A stretch of DNA of 64,000 bases, taken from positions 46,435 to 110,434 of the forward strand of contig DOPM01000048.1 in the NCBI GenBank assembly GCA_003513495.1, given 5' to 3'. A program made the position numbers and the translations under genes. The stretch's first letter is position 1; each line of letters opens with the position of its first letter. Origin of the DNA: Desulfosporosinus sp. (GTDB taxonomy: Bacteria > Bacillota > Desulfitobacteriia > Desulfitobacteriales > Desulfitobacteriaceae). Under the pieces are notes generated by a model, which saw only the letters and a program-made list of their open reading frames with translations, was not told the DNA's origin and did no database searches. Shown here piece by piece: positions 1-8,923 of the stretch.

Positions 1-110
1 CCGAAGGCGCAGACCCACAGACGAATACTATTGCGCCGGAGGATAGATTATCGCCGTAGGCGGGTTCTTCAAACGAATACTATTGCCGAAGGATGAACCC
101 CGCGCCCCAA
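1..110. repeat. Structured GC-rich intergenic repeat, two partial units
   Basis: The 14-mer ACGAATACTATTGC occurs at 21-34 and again at 73-86. The second copy sits between the arms CGGGTTCTTC (61-70) and GAAGGATGAACCC, which could fold into a hairpin. A diverged relative (GAATACTTACCGGCGGAGGAT, preceded by TATCGCCGTAG) lies near 25575-25622, and TATCGCCGTAG also occurs here near 50. I see no gene in 1-189; this looks like a non-coding dispersed element downstream of the phoH-like gene. Confidence 0.5.
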
Positions 111-189
111 AGCTAAGAGCTTGAACGGTTAGTTTGCTCTGCGTCGTAAGCACCGAGCGCTGGGTGACACAAGTCCCCTCAAGTCCCCC

Positions 190-1515
190 CTATAACAGCC
201 CCGCCGCCCTCGTAGCCAACTCACTCCGTTCCCCGCGAATCAGTCGAACCTGGCCATAAAAAGACTGCCCAGACAACCTCGAAGCGAGATGGGCTAATCC
301 ATTACTCTCTTTGTCCAAATAAGGATGGTCGATTTGATCCGGGTCCCCACAAAGCACTATTTTTGTGCCCTCCCCAGCACGTGTAATAATCGTCTTTACC
401 TCATGTGCCGAAAGATTTTGGGCCTCATCAATAATAATGAATTGGTTAGGAATACTTCGTCCTCGAATATAGGTCAGCACTTCAATTTCAAGTTGCCTCT
501 TTTTGATGAGAAGATCAATGGCGCTGTCAATCACAGATTCACTGCCTCTCTCGCGATCTTTCTCTCGCCGCGTCCGCAGGAGAAACTCAAGGTTATCATA
601 AATTGGCTGCATATACGGACGGACCTTCTGATGCTTTTCTCCGGGAAGGAACCCTATATCCTTGCCAAAGGGAATAATCGGGCGGGCACAAAGCATCCTA
701 ACATAGATTTCGGCATGGATTGTTTGCTCAAGGCCACAGGCCAAAGCAAGTAACGTCTTTCCAGTACCTGCCGGACCCATCAGATTAACCAATTTAATGT
801 CAGGATTAGTGAGCATTTCCAAGGCCCAAGATTGCTCCAGATTTTTAGGCCTGATATCCCAGGGAGCCAGCCCTCTCCCCATTTGATAGATTAACCTTTT
901 CCCATCAGAAGATGAAACAAGTGGCAAAACGCTATCATCACTTAAAACCGCCTTGACACAACGGTTCGGAGATAGCGCTGACTCGAGGAGAATATACCTA
1001 TCTTGATAAAGCAGAGACACGTCATGATCGTCAAGAGAAAGGGTTAAAATCTCCTCCACAATGGGAGGTAATACAACTTTGTCATTATGATAATCGTCCG
1101 TTAAAATTCCTAACGCATCCGCTTTAACACGCATGGCAATATCTTTAGTAACTAAAACAACAGGTCGTTCTTCTTCGTGGGTTAAACTCAGAGCAACTGC
1201 AAGAATTCGATTGTCTGCCAGTGCCATATCTGATTTTAAGGGCAAGATCTCATTGGAGTAATGATTTAATTCAATGCGTATCTTACCTCCATTGGACAGA
1301 AGAACACCTTGAGATAGTTGCCCTTTTTCTCGCAATCGGTCAAGATGACGAATCGCTTCCCGAGCGGCCCGACCGATGTTTTCTAAGAGGCGTTTCTTAC
1401 TTTCAATTTCCTCCAGAACTACATAGGGAATAATGACTTCATTCTCTTGGAATTGATAGATGGCATTAGGGTCATGCAATAACACGCTAGAATCGAGTAC
1501 ATATACTTTTTGCAA
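190..1515 (-). CDS. PIN domain / PhoH-family ATPase (YlaK-like)
   Basis: This is a 441-residue two-domain protein. Residues 1-140 form a PIN-type RNase domain, with acidic residues at D8, E36 and D101. The C-terminal half is a PhoH-like P-loop ATPase, with Walker A GPAGTGKT at 247-254 and Walker B IIDEAQ at 361-366, followed by a LCGDPDQID motif. This PIN-PhoH fusion is widespread in Firmicutes (YlaK type) and is thought to be an RNA-acting helicase/nuclease; its exact role is not settled. The start is TTG, preceded by AAGGGGTG at a suitable distance. It is transcribed alone. The family call is secure, the biological role is not. Confidence 0.9.
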   Translation of the reverse strand: MQKVYVLDSSVLLHDPNAIYQFQENEVIIPYVVLEEIESKKRLLENIGRAAREAIRHLDRLREKGQLSQGVLLSNGGKIRIELNHYSNEILPLKSDMALADNRILAVALSLTHEEERPVVLVTKDIAMRVKADALGILTDDYHNDKVVLPPIVEEILTLSLDDHDVSLLYQDRYILLESALSPNRCVKAVLSDDSVLPLVSSSDGKRLIYQMGRGLAPWDIRPKNLEQSWALEMLTNPDIKLVNLMGPAGTGKTLLALACGLEQTIHAEIYVRMLCARPIIPFGKDIGFLPGEKHQKVRPYMQPIYDNLEFLLRTRREKDRERGSESVIDSAIDLLIKKRQLEIEVLTYIRGRSIPNQFIIIDEAQNLSAHEVKTIITRAGEGTKIVLCGDPDQIDHPYLDKESNGLAHLASRLSGQSFYGQVRLIRGERSELATRAAGLL

Positions 1516-1546
1516 CTATATACACCCCTTCGTCTAAACCGTCCTA

Positions 1547-1573
1547 ATTATAGTCTATTCCATAAAATTCCAA
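1547..1573 (-). promoter_or_regulatory. Possible promoter of the phoH-like gene
   Basis: On the minus strand a perfect -10 TATAAT (1547-1552) lies about 30 bases upstream of the TTG start. The best -35 is TTGGAA (1568-1573) with a short 15-base spacer, so the call is tentative. The remaining bases of the 1516-1840 gap hold only this and the terminator at 1721-1762. Confidence 0.35.
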
Positions 1574-1720
1574 ATTCTCTATTTTTTAATTAGATATTCC
1601 TTTCGATATTCAAACCTTTTCTAAATGTATATTCCCAACCTTACCAAGCATTCGCAAAACCTATTTTCATACGTTTTGTCCCTAAGGACGACAAACTTAT
1701 TTTTATAAATAAAGACAAGA

Positions 1721-1762
1721 GCGGTTCTATCTTGGCATCTATAAAAAGCCAAGATGAACCGC
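1721..1762 (-). terminator. Terminator of the CWB2 lipoprotein gene
   Basis: GCGGTTCTATCTTGGC pairs with GCCAAGATGAACCGC across a short loop, with one bulge. On the minus strand the hairpin is followed by a T-rich tract (TCTTGTCTTTATTT). It lies about 80 bases downstream of the stop at 1841. Confidence 0.7.
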
Positions 1763-1840
1763 CCCTCTAGGACAACCTATATAACAATTATAAGCAATGC
1801 TTTCTAAGTTTTTCGATATCGATTAACGAAAGAGATTGGT

Positions 1841-3973
1841 CTACTTTCCGTTCAGAACCATTTCAGCCTGCTTAATAAGATGATCTGGAACAACCACCGA
1901 TCCACCGAAGGCTCGAACCATAGGACGATATCCTGAGTCGCTGAGTTTTTTGAGGTAAGCCTCAGTTGCAGGAGGTAGTGTACTAAGTTTAGGGTTAATC
2001 AGAAGAACCGGATCACTGGTCTTTGCCGCTAAGGCACTTCCTGCAAGGGCCTCAAGGTTTTCATACCCATTGGCCAAATAAACTGTCCGAGGGTTGAGTG
2101 AAAACTCGTTGAGAACTGCACCCGCGGTATCAAAACGATCAAGTCCTGCAAGACGGATTACATTTGCTGAAGGCACTAATTCTTTGACCTGAGCTTCTAA
2201 TGTCTCTGGGATAACCGCTGTACCGCCAATGATATACACAGTAACAGGCTTATTAGTTGAGATATAATCCTTTGTTTTGTCAGACAGATAATTTTTACCT
2301 GTAAAAAGTGCTGGATACTGCTTTGACCCAACAAAACTAGCAGTACTCAGCGCATCGGGAAAGCTTTCGCCAGAAATTAAGAACACCGGGGTTCCATACT
2401 CTACGTTAACCTGGTCTACCACAGCCATAGCTGTTTCGTAACGATCAACTCCACCCAATCGGATAATAGTTTCATGCCCACGCTTCCTAAGTTCTGTTTC
2501 AAAGGATGTGTCAATTACCCCAGTACCGCCGACTATATAAAGTTTCGTATCAGGATTTGCATGTGAGGCAATATAATCAAAGGCTTCCGAAGACTCTTCA
2601 ACCGTTGCCCCTACGAGCAAAATCGGAGCATCCAATTTCTTAGATAAACTACTCGAGGATAATGCATCTGTAACGTTGAGACCGGAGGCTACAATGATGT
2701 TTGCACATTGACCTCTGTTATACTCTTCCCCAATGACTCTTGACGTAGTGTAGCCATCCTCTCCTGCCAAACGAACTGCACCTTCCAAGGCTGCAGGAGG
2801 AGTAAGGGCTTTGATTAAATCCATGTAATCAAAGGAGTTATTTTCATTTACTTCCGGAATTTCAATCTCGATCGGCTTGTTAATATTTGAGGTAACCGTA
2901 CTAAAGTCGACCTTCAAACTGCAGCTGCCTGTTGCTTCTTCCGTCATGCTTTGTCCCGGGTTTAGAGCCTTCATCAATTGATTAATCTCAGCCAACTCCA
3001 CCCTAAGATCTAGAGCACCACTTTTCTTTACCACATACCCATCAACAATAGCATATTCCAGCTCTAATCCTTGATCACCTAATAAGGTAACATCTTTTAA
3101 CTCATCCATAACAAGATTAAACTGGTCAAGAAACTCTTGTTTCTTAACCTCGAAATCCTTTAAATCCTGATCAAAGCTACTTTCTCCCTCAGGAACTTGA
3201 CTAAATTTTAAGATAGTATCCATATACTCCTTAACAAACAACATTGCCTCTTCGTCCTGGGTAGAATTGTTAACAGTGTATCGGATAAATTCCTTTAGTT
3301 GTTGGTCATTAAGTTTGATTTCATAAATTTCGGCTGACTTGCTACCCTCGTTAGTTTCCAAGTACCGACTTCCTTTTGAAACCACCTTAATGTCCGGATT
3401 AAATCGTTGAGCAAAACTAGTTAAAAAAGCCACTTGCTTAACTTGCATACGTTTGCTAAATTCCGCAAGTTTGGACATGTTCATACTACTTTGTTCAGCT
3501 GCACCCATATTATTCGGATTTAAGACTACATATTCCTTGCTAGCAAACTCGGGCGATAAAGATCCTTTTGCTAGTTCAGGAAGCCTAAAAATCTCAATAA
3601 TTTTTGGAGTGTCTCCGGTTAAATCCGAATCTACCCAAACTGGCATCGTTATGTTCATCCCCTGTAAGGTCAAATTCATGTCTACTTGGGATTTACTAAC
3701 CGTTCTCTCTTCATTGCTATTCATTTTAGTATCTAGGTTTAAGGTAGCATTATTCACAAACGCAACAGCTGTATCAACTTGTTGTTGGACAGCAGGGTCA
3801 AACCCTGAGCCACTTAGTTTGAAGGTCATAGTCGTCTGCTGCTGTAAAGACGTTACATTTTGCATTTTCATGCCAGCATCAAAAATGGCCTGTTGATTCT
3901 GACTACAACCTGATAAAGTAAGTGATAGTATCAGTAACATTGCGACCCAAATTAGTTTTTTCTTAAATTTCAC
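1841..3973 (-). CDS. Cell-wall-binding (CWB2) repeat lipoprotein
   Basis: This 710-residue protein has a lipoprotein signal peptide with lipobox LSGC (Cys about residue 23), so it should be anchored to the outer face of the membrane. Residues about 25-395 form an unrecognised domain. The C-terminal 300 residues contain three CWB2 (PF04122) repeats, seen as the recurring patterns RLxGxDRYxTA and PVxLxxGxxFPDALS. CWB2 repeats bind cell-wall polymers in Clostridia. The combination of lipid anchor and CWB2 repeats would tether it to both membrane and wall. The start is GTG behind AGGGAGG. It is monocistronic, with its own terminator. Two other CWB2 proteins lie at 41578 and 57136 with different partners. 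Confidence 0.88.
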   Translation of the reverse strand: MKFKKKLIWVAMLLILSLTLSGCSQNQQAIFDAGMKMQNVTSLQQQTTMTFKLSGSGFDPAVQQQVDTAVAFVNNATLNLDTKMNSNEERTVSKSQVDMNLTLQGMNITMPVWVDSDLTGDTPKIIEIFRLPELAKGSLSPEFASKEYVVLNPNNMGAAEQSSMNMSKLAEFSKRMQVKQVAFLTSFAQRFNPDIKVVSKGSRYLETNEGSKSAEIYEIKLNDQQLKEFIRYTVNNSTQDEEAMLFVKEYMDTILKFSQVPEGESSFDQDLKDFEVKKQEFLDQFNLVMDELKDVTLLGDQGLELEYAIVDGYVVKKSGALDLRVELAEINQLMKALNPGQSMTEEATGSCSLKVDFSTVTSNINKPIEIEIPEVNENNSFDYMDLIKALTPPAALEGAVRLAGEDGYTTSRVIGEEYNRGQCANIIVASGLNVTDALSSSSLSKKLDAPILLVGATVEESSEAFDYIASHANPDTKLYIVGGTGVIDTSFETELRKRGHETIIRLGGVDRYETAMAVVDQVNVEYGTPVFLISGESFPDALSTASFVGSKQYPALFTGKNYLSDKTKDYISTNKPVTVYIIGGTAVIPETLEAQVKELVPSANVIRLAGLDRFDTAGAVLNEFSLNPRTVYLANGYENLEALAGSALAAKTSDPVLLINPKLSTLPPATEAYLKKLSDSGYRPMVRAFGGSVVVPDHLIKQAEMVLNGK

Positions 3974-4120
3974 GTAGTTTCCTCCCTACTTTCGGATTTA
4001 TACTACTTCTATAATAAACTACTGATACCTCCCCATAACAAATTTTTTCCTAAAAATATACTATGTAATAGATTGATTGTTAATGTTTTCATTAATAATT
4101 CTCCAAACTTGCATAAACAA

Positions 4121-4167
4121 AGGCCGTTGGCTTATTACGAACTATTTCCTTCGTAAGCCAACGGCCT
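4121..4167 (-). terminator. Terminator after leuS
   Basis: AGGCCGTTGGCTTA..ACGA pairs with TCGTAAGCCAACGGCCT, a long stem just past the leuS stop at 4175. On the minus strand it is followed by TTTGTTT. Confidence 0.85.
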
Positions 4168-4174
4168 CTATGTC

Positions 4175-6676
4175 TTATTTAACGACAATATTAACCAGTT
4201 TACCCGGAACTGTAATCACTTTAACAATGGTTTTTCCTTGGGTCCATTCTGTAACTTTGGGCTGAGCCATGACCAACGTTTCCAGCTCAGCTGCTGAGAT
4301 ATCAGCTGCGACTTGAATCCGGTCCCGAACTTTCCCGTTTACCTGGAGAATAACTGTCACCTCATCTTGTACAAGAGCCGCTTCATCCACTTCTGGCCAA
4401 GGCTGGAGGTGAATGCTTTCTGTATAGCCTAATTCACTCCAAAGCTCTTCTGTAATATGGGGAGCAATGGGGGCTAGAAGAATAAGAATTCCTTCCAGAG
4501 CCTCTCTTCCAACTGCAGGATCCGCCGTTGGCTTTTCCTTGTAGAGGTACAAAGCATTGACCCATTCCATAATTGTGCTAATGGCAGTATTAAAGTTATA
4601 ACGCTTCCCAATGTCATTAGTTACTCTCTGTATGGCCAAGTGAGTATGCCGTCGCATTTCTTTACTATCTTTGTCTAAGTCTTTCCACTTATCTGAAGCT
4701 GTGAAAGCCGATGTTTGACTTTGGACCCCTCTAATGAGGGGCTCGTATTGAGCCACCAAGCGCCAAACTCGATTTAGAAAACGATAACATCCTTCAACCC
4801 CTTGATCGCTCCACTCCAAATCTCTATCTGGAGGAGCTGCGAAGAGGATAAACAAACGGGCAGTGTCTGCTCCATATTTGCCAATAATCGCTCCCGGACT
4901 AACAACATTCCCCTTCGACTTGGACATTTTAGAACCATTCATACAAACCATCCCTTGGGTAAGTAAGTTTTGGAAAGGTTCATCTGCTTCCAAGTAGCCA
5001 AAATCTCTTAAACCCTTAGTAAAAAAGCGTGCATATAAAAGGTGCAGGATTGCATGTTCCACTCCACCAACGTATTGATCAACATTCATCCACTGATTAG
5101 CTGCTTCTTTAGAAAAAGCCTTTTCTGGATTGCGCGGGTCAGTGTAGCGAAGGAAATACCAGGAAGAACAAGCAAAGGTGTCCATGGTATCCGTTTCTCG
5201 CCGAGCAACTCCCCCGCACTTAGGACAGGTTGTTTCGATGAACAAGGATGAAGTCGCCAAGGGATTTTCCCCCGATTTAAAGACTACATCAGGTGGCAGC
5301 ATAACTGGCAGTTGTTCTTCAGGTACAGGTACGGTTCCACAGGAATCACAATAAATCATGGGAATCGGAGCTCCCCAATAACGCTGACGAGAAATAAGCC
5401 AATCCCGCAGACGGAAATTAACCTTCCGTTGACCTATACCCAGCCGCTCTGCTTCATCGGCAATACGTTCTAAAGCCTCATCACTCATGAGTCCATCAAA
5501 AGAACCGGAATTAACCATAAAACCTTCTCCAGTGTAGGCAGCTTTAAGTGGCAGGTCCTTCTCTTCCAACAACTTTTCCAGAGGCATAATAACCGTATTA
5601 ATATCCAAGCTATACTTGGTCGCAAATTCAAAGTCCCTTTCGTCATGAGCCGGCACACCCATAACTGCCCCGGTCCCATATTCTAGCAGGACATAGTTTG
5701 CAATCCAAATCGGCACTTTCTTGCCACTTAAGGGATTTAGACAATAAGCTCCGATGAATAGACCTTCCTTTTCTGCATCTGTAGCTGTCCGGGCAATTTC
5801 ATTGAGACCTTTCATTTTTTCGATGAAAGCTAACACGTCCGCCTCATAGCCTGTCCCACTCACCAACTCAAGAACCAGCGGATGTTCCGGTGCAAGAACT
5901 ACATAGCTCACCCCAAACAGAGTGTCAACACGAGTCGTATAGACAGAAATTTTTTCAGGGCGTTCTTCCAAGGCAAACTTAACCTCTACACCTTCAGAAC
6001 GGCCGATCCAGTTCCGTTGCATAGTTTTTACCTTTTCAGGCCAACCCGGTAACTTATCTAAATCCTGAAGCAAGGCTTCCGCATAATCCGTGATTTTGAA
6101 GAACCACTGTTCCAGATTTTTCTTTGTGACTAAGGTATCGCACCTCTCGCACCCGCCGTCTACAACTTGTTCATTAGCAAGCACCGTGGCACAGGAAGGA
6201 CACCAGTTTACAGCCGCCTTCTTCTTATATACCAACCCATGTTTATGAAACTCTAAGAATAACCATTGTGTCCATTTATAATACCCGGGATGACAGGTCG
6301 CAACTTCCCGGTCCCAGTCATAGGAAATCCCCATTTCTTGGAGCTGGCGCCGCATATTTTCTATGTTTTTCCAGGTCCAGTCCGCCGGAGGCGTCTGATG
6401 CTTGATAGCTGCATTTTCAGCGGGTAAGCCAAAGGCATCCCAGCCAATAGGGTGAAGGACATTATGTCCGGTCATCCGTTTGTAACGAGCAATGACATCT
6501 GCAATTGAGTAATTCCGCACATGCCCCATATGTAGATCTCCCGAAGGATAAGGAAACATAGCCAAAGCATAATACTTGGGTTTTAAAGAATCTTCCTCCG
6601 TTTTATAAGCCTTTTTCTCTACCCATTTTTTCTGCCACTTAGACTCGATCTCAGGAAACGAGTATCTCTCTTGCAT
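4175..6676 (-). CDS. leuS: Leucyl-tRNA synthetase
   Basis: This class I synthetase charges tRNA-Leu in the cytoplasm. The 833-residue length is normal for the bacterial enzyme. The ATP-binding signature HMGH is at residues 49-52 (FPYPSGDLHMGHVRNYS) and KMSKS at about 580-584. The CP1 editing domain lies between them and includes the T-rich and GTGAVMGVPAHDERD motifs. The start is ATG behind AAGGGGGAAG. It follows rsfS by 72 bases, with a terminator hairpin in between. The gap is too short for a T-box leader, so regulation by uncharged tRNA-Leu is not evident here. Confidence 0.98.
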   Translation of the reverse strand: MQERYSFPEIESKWQKKWVEKKAYKTEEDSLKPKYYALAMFPYPSGDLHMGHVRNYSIADVIARYKRMTGHNVLHPIGWDAFGLPAENAAIKHQTPPADWTWKNIENMRRQLQEMGISYDWDREVATCHPGYYKWTQWLFLEFHKHGLVYKKKAAVNWCPSCATVLANEQVVDGGCERCDTLVTKKNLEQWFFKITDYAEALLQDLDKLPGWPEKVKTMQRNWIGRSEGVEVKFALEERPEKISVYTTRVDTLFGVSYVVLAPEHPLVLELVSGTGYEADVLAFIEKMKGLNEIARTATDAEKEGLFIGAYCLNPLSGKKVPIWIANYVLLEYGTGAVMGVPAHDERDFEFATKYSLDINTVIMPLEKLLEEKDLPLKAAYTGEGFMVNSGSFDGLMSDEALERIADEAERLGIGQRKVNFRLRDWLISRQRYWGAPIPMIYCDSCGTVPVPEEQLPVMLPPDVVFKSGENPLATSSLFIETTCPKCGGVARRETDTMDTFACSSWYFLRYTDPRNPEKAFSKEAANQWMNVDQYVGGVEHAILHLLYARFFTKGLRDFGYLEADEPFQNLLTQGMVCMNGSKMSKSKGNVVSPGAIIGKYGADTARLFILFAAPPDRDLEWSDQGVEGCYRFLNRVWRLVAQYEPLIRGVQSQTSAFTASDKWKDLDKDSKEMRRHTHLAIQRVTNDIGKRYNFNTAISTIMEWVNALYLYKEKPTADPAVGREALEGILILLAPIAPHITEELWSELGYTESIHLQPWPEVDEAALVQDEVTVILQVNGKVRDRIQVAADISAAELETLVMAQPKVTEWTQGKTIVKVITVPGKLVNIVVK

Positions 6677-6711
6677 AAAAAAATCTTCCCCCTTAGAAAT
6701 AACTGAAAAAA

Positions 6712-6734
6712 CTCCCGTCCCTAAAGGGACGAGA
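6712..6734 (-). terminator. Small terminator between rsfS and leuS
   Basis: CTCCCGTCCC, TAAA, GGGACGAGAG form a compact hairpin. Read on the minus strand, a run of T (GTTTTTTCAG) follows, so it probably ends the nadD-side transcript at least partly. leuS may have its own promoter or depend on read-through. Confidence 0.65.
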
Positions 6735-6748
6735 GAGCCGTCTTCGAC

Positions 6749-7108
6749 TTAGTGCTCCGCCGGACTTGATGACATGACCTCCGCATCTTTCCAGAGACGT
6801 TCAAGCTGATAAAATTCACGCTGATCCGGAGTCATAACATGAATCACTAAATCACCGCCACAATCCATCAACACCCAGTTAGCCGTTGGCAATCCTTCAA
6901 GATGAATGACAGGTATTCCAATTTCCGGCAGCTTTTCTTCTAAATGGTCCGTGATCGCTTTAACCTGAGTCGTCGTATTTCCAGTCACAAGTAAGCAATA
7001 ATCCGTGACCATTGAAATTCCCTTTAAATTCAAAAGGGTAATGTCTCCACCTTTTTTGTCTTCTACATAACCGACCACTTGGTTAAGCATTTTTTGATCC
7101 AGTTCCAA
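6749..7108 (-). CDS. rsfS: Ribosomal silencing factor RsfS
   Basis: This 119-residue protein belongs to the RsfS/Iojap family, which binds L14 on the 50S subunit and blocks subunit joining when nutrients are scarce. Family features include the LDxxMLxxVxxxxxDKKGxDI N-terminus, the region around DYCLLVTGNTTTQVKAI, and the late motif NWVLMDCGGDLVIHVM. The start is TTG behind AAAGGAGG with a 7-base spacer, rather than the internal ATG at codon 7. It overlaps the end of yqeK by 26 bases, which suggests translational coupling. Confidence 0.94.
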   Translation of the reverse strand: MELDQKMLNQVVGYVEDKKGGDITLLNLKGISMVTDYCLLVTGNTTTQVKAITDHLEEKLPEIGIPVIHLEGLPTANWVLMDCGGDLVIHVMTPDQREFYQLERLWKDAEVMSSSPAEH

Positions 7109-7679
7109 TAGTTAACCTCCTTTGTAAATCATCAAATGTCAATTGAGTTAAAGGATGAATGGGGCGTTTGCCCTCTTTTAAATATATTAACGTGTGTTCG
7201 ACACAGGCTAATGTACCCTTTTCTAAATTATCATACAAGGATTGACGCAAAAAGTCCACTTTTGCAAAATCACGGTCAGGTTCCGTTAGATCAGCACTGT
7301 AAATCAACATCTCCAAAGGGCACATTCCCGGCCTTCCCAAGGTATGATTGGCAACAGCTGCCAGGATCTCTGCATCATCTAATCCGTAATAATGTTCCAG
7401 CCAATAAGCCGCCACAGATCCGTGTAGAACATAAGGGCTTTGCTCATCTTCAGGATACTTAAGCAAATTCCACCGCCGTGCATACCTTAACTGACTTTTC
7501 AAGGGAACTTCCTTTGCTAAATCATGCACTAATCCTGCACAACGAGCTTTAACAGGATCCAAGCCATGATGTAGAGCCAACTTTTCCGCCCAATCTGCGA
7601 CCCCCACCGTATGTCTAAAACGTTCTTCTGAAAGAACACGAGCCGCTAGATCCCTCAGCACCCCAACTTGCAATATCAC
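7083..7679 (-). CDS. yqeK: HD-domain hydrolase YqeK (Ap4A hydrolase family)
   Basis: This 198-residue HD-superfamily metalloenzyme belongs to the YqeK family, which hydrolyses diadenosine tetraphosphate symmetrically to two ADP. Visible metal-binding motifs are H23 (RFRHTVGVADWA), the HD pair in LVHDLAKE, HGSVAAYWL and the later AVANHTLG. The start is GTG behind AGAGGAG. It sits between nadD and rsfS, the usual Firmicute neighbourhood, although here an RRM gene intervenes between it and nadD. Confidence 0.92.
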   Translation of the reverse strand: MILQVGVLRDLAARVLSEERFRHTVGVADWAEKLALHHGLDPVKARCAGLVHDLAKEVPLKSQLRYARRWNLLKYPEDEQSPYVLHGSVAAYWLEHYYGLDDAEILAAVANHTLGRPGMCPLEMLIYSADLTEPDRDFAKVDFLRQSLYDNLEKGTLACVEHTLIYLKEGKRPIHPLTQLTFDDLQRRLTIGTGSKNA

Positions 7680-7754
7680 GTATCTCGCTCCTCTTTTATC
7701 TCCAACATTCTCTTAATTATTCTATTTTAACAATTATCTGCCTAGGATGCAAAA

Positions 7755-7788
7755 GGGAGACCTCCACAAAGCTTGTTAGAGGTCTCCC
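7755..7788 (-). terminator. Terminator after the RRM protein gene
   Basis: A perfect 10-bp stem, GGGAGACCTC with GAGGTCTCCC, closes a 14-base loop. On the minus strand TTTTGC follows. It separates the RRM gene from yqeK. Confidence 0.8.
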
Positions 7789-7805
7789 TTACAGTCCGCA
7801 GAGTA

Positions 7806-8057
7806 TTACATTTGTTTCGGTTTGGCTTCATTGACCGTTAAAGGCCTTCCACCAAAATCTTTGCCATTTAACTCCTGTGCCATACGTTCCGCATCCATTT
7901 CTTCAACTTCGATAAAGCCAAACCCCCGGGATCGGCCAGTCTCACGATCGGTAATAATCCGACTGCTTTCCACCTGACCATACTCGCTGAAGAATTCTCC
8001 GAGTTCCTCGGCTGTCGTATTCCACGGAAGATTTCCTACATATAGTGTTGTTGCCAT
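7806..8057 (-). CDS. RRM-type RNA-binding protein
   Basis: This 83-residue protein consists of one RNA recognition motif. RNP2 is LYVGNL near the N-terminus and RNP1 is RGFGFIEV in the middle. Bacterial single-RRM proteins are thought to bind RNA and some respond to cold; their targets are mostly unknown. The reading frame opens further upstream, but the ATG at 8057 is chosen because GAGGTG lies a good distance before it and because the RRM begins right there (MATTLYVGNLPW). It has its own downstream terminator. Confidence 0.9.
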   Translation of the reverse strand: MATTLYVGNLPWNTTAEELGEFFSEYGQVESSRIITDRETGRSRGFGFIEVEEMDAERMAQELNGKDFGGRPLTVNEAKPKQM

Positions 8058-8190
8058 GATAACTGTCACCTCTTGTCTCGTATTAATCACTGATCGTTTT
8101 TAGTATGGTCAAATACGGACAGAGTATGCGACAAAAATTTTGATAGTTCTCAAACAACTAAAAATAAGCAATCTTACTACCTCAAAGAAC

Positions 8191-8796
8191 TTATTCTACA
8201 TAAAGCCCAAGCTCTTCCAGATAAAGACGAACAGGCTCAGGCAAAAGGTAACGGATTGGTTCTCCACGCCGAACTCGTGCTCTAATATCCGTTGACGAAA
8301 TTGCCAGAGCGGGGACTTCCAAATAATGAATTTTCCCCTGAGTTTCTGGATGTTCCTGTTGAACCTTTAGGAAAAAGTCACTAGCATCAAACCCTGGACG
8401 TGCGGCACCAATAAATTGAATCAACTTAAAAATCTCTTCCGCTTCACGCCACGAAAAGATCTCTAAGAGCGCATCTGACCCCGTGATAAAGTAAAGCTCA
8501 TCTTCCGGCCATGTGCGTCGTAAAACACGTAAGGTTTCAACCGTATAAGATGGACCTTCCCGTTCTATTTCCAAAGCAGAAATATCAAACGCGGGATTAT
8601 CCTGAATAGCACGCTTCACCATCTCGAAGCGCACTTCTCCTGCTGAGATGTCTCTTCGATTTTTATGCGGCGGAGTTCCAGTTGGAATAAATAATACTTT
8701 GCTTAACTTGAATTCCGCACGCGCCATTTCCGCAGCAACCAAATGCCCATAATGAATTGGGTCAAAGGTTCCTCCCATGATTCCGATTTTCTTCAT
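8191..8796 (-). CDS. nadD: Nicotinate-mononucleotide adenylyltransferase
   Basis: The enzyme joins nicotinate mononucleotide and ATP to give deamido-NAD in NAD synthesis. The 201-residue protein has the nucleotidyltransferase signature GGTFDPIHYGHL at residues 9-20, PTGTPPHK, and the C-terminal ISSTDIRARVRRG motif that binds ATP phosphates. The start is ATG behind AGAGGCG. yhbY and obgE, which usually sit upstream, are about 25 kb away on the same strand. Confidence 0.96.
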   Translation of the reverse strand: MKKIGIMGGTFDPIHYGHLVAAEMARAEFKLSKVLFIPTGTPPHKNRRDISAGEVRFEMVKRAIQDNPAFDISALEIEREGPSYTVETLRVLRRTWPEDELYFITGSDALLEIFSWREAEEIFKLIQFIGAARPGFDASDFFLKVQQEHPETQGKIHYLEVPALAISSTDIRARVRRGEPIRYLLPEPVRLYLEELGLYVE

Positions 8797-8923
8797 TTTC
8801 GCCTCTAAACCATTATTATTTTAACTAGTCGACAATGCAAAACAAATTCTTTATCAGTATACCACTCTCAACCCATTATCACGCGTTTATCCGTAATAAA
8901 TATTTGTAAATTGCACACTTTTT

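Noticed and set aside
325..753. Plus-strand 142-codon frame inside the phoH-like gene
   Set aside because: It is antisense to a clear PIN/PhoH gene and has no ribosome site or family pattern; other antisense frames in the window were dropped for the same reason.
6677..6748. T-box leader for leuS
   Set aside because: The gap to rsfS is only 72 bases and is filled by a simple terminator; a T-box needs about 200 bases or more.
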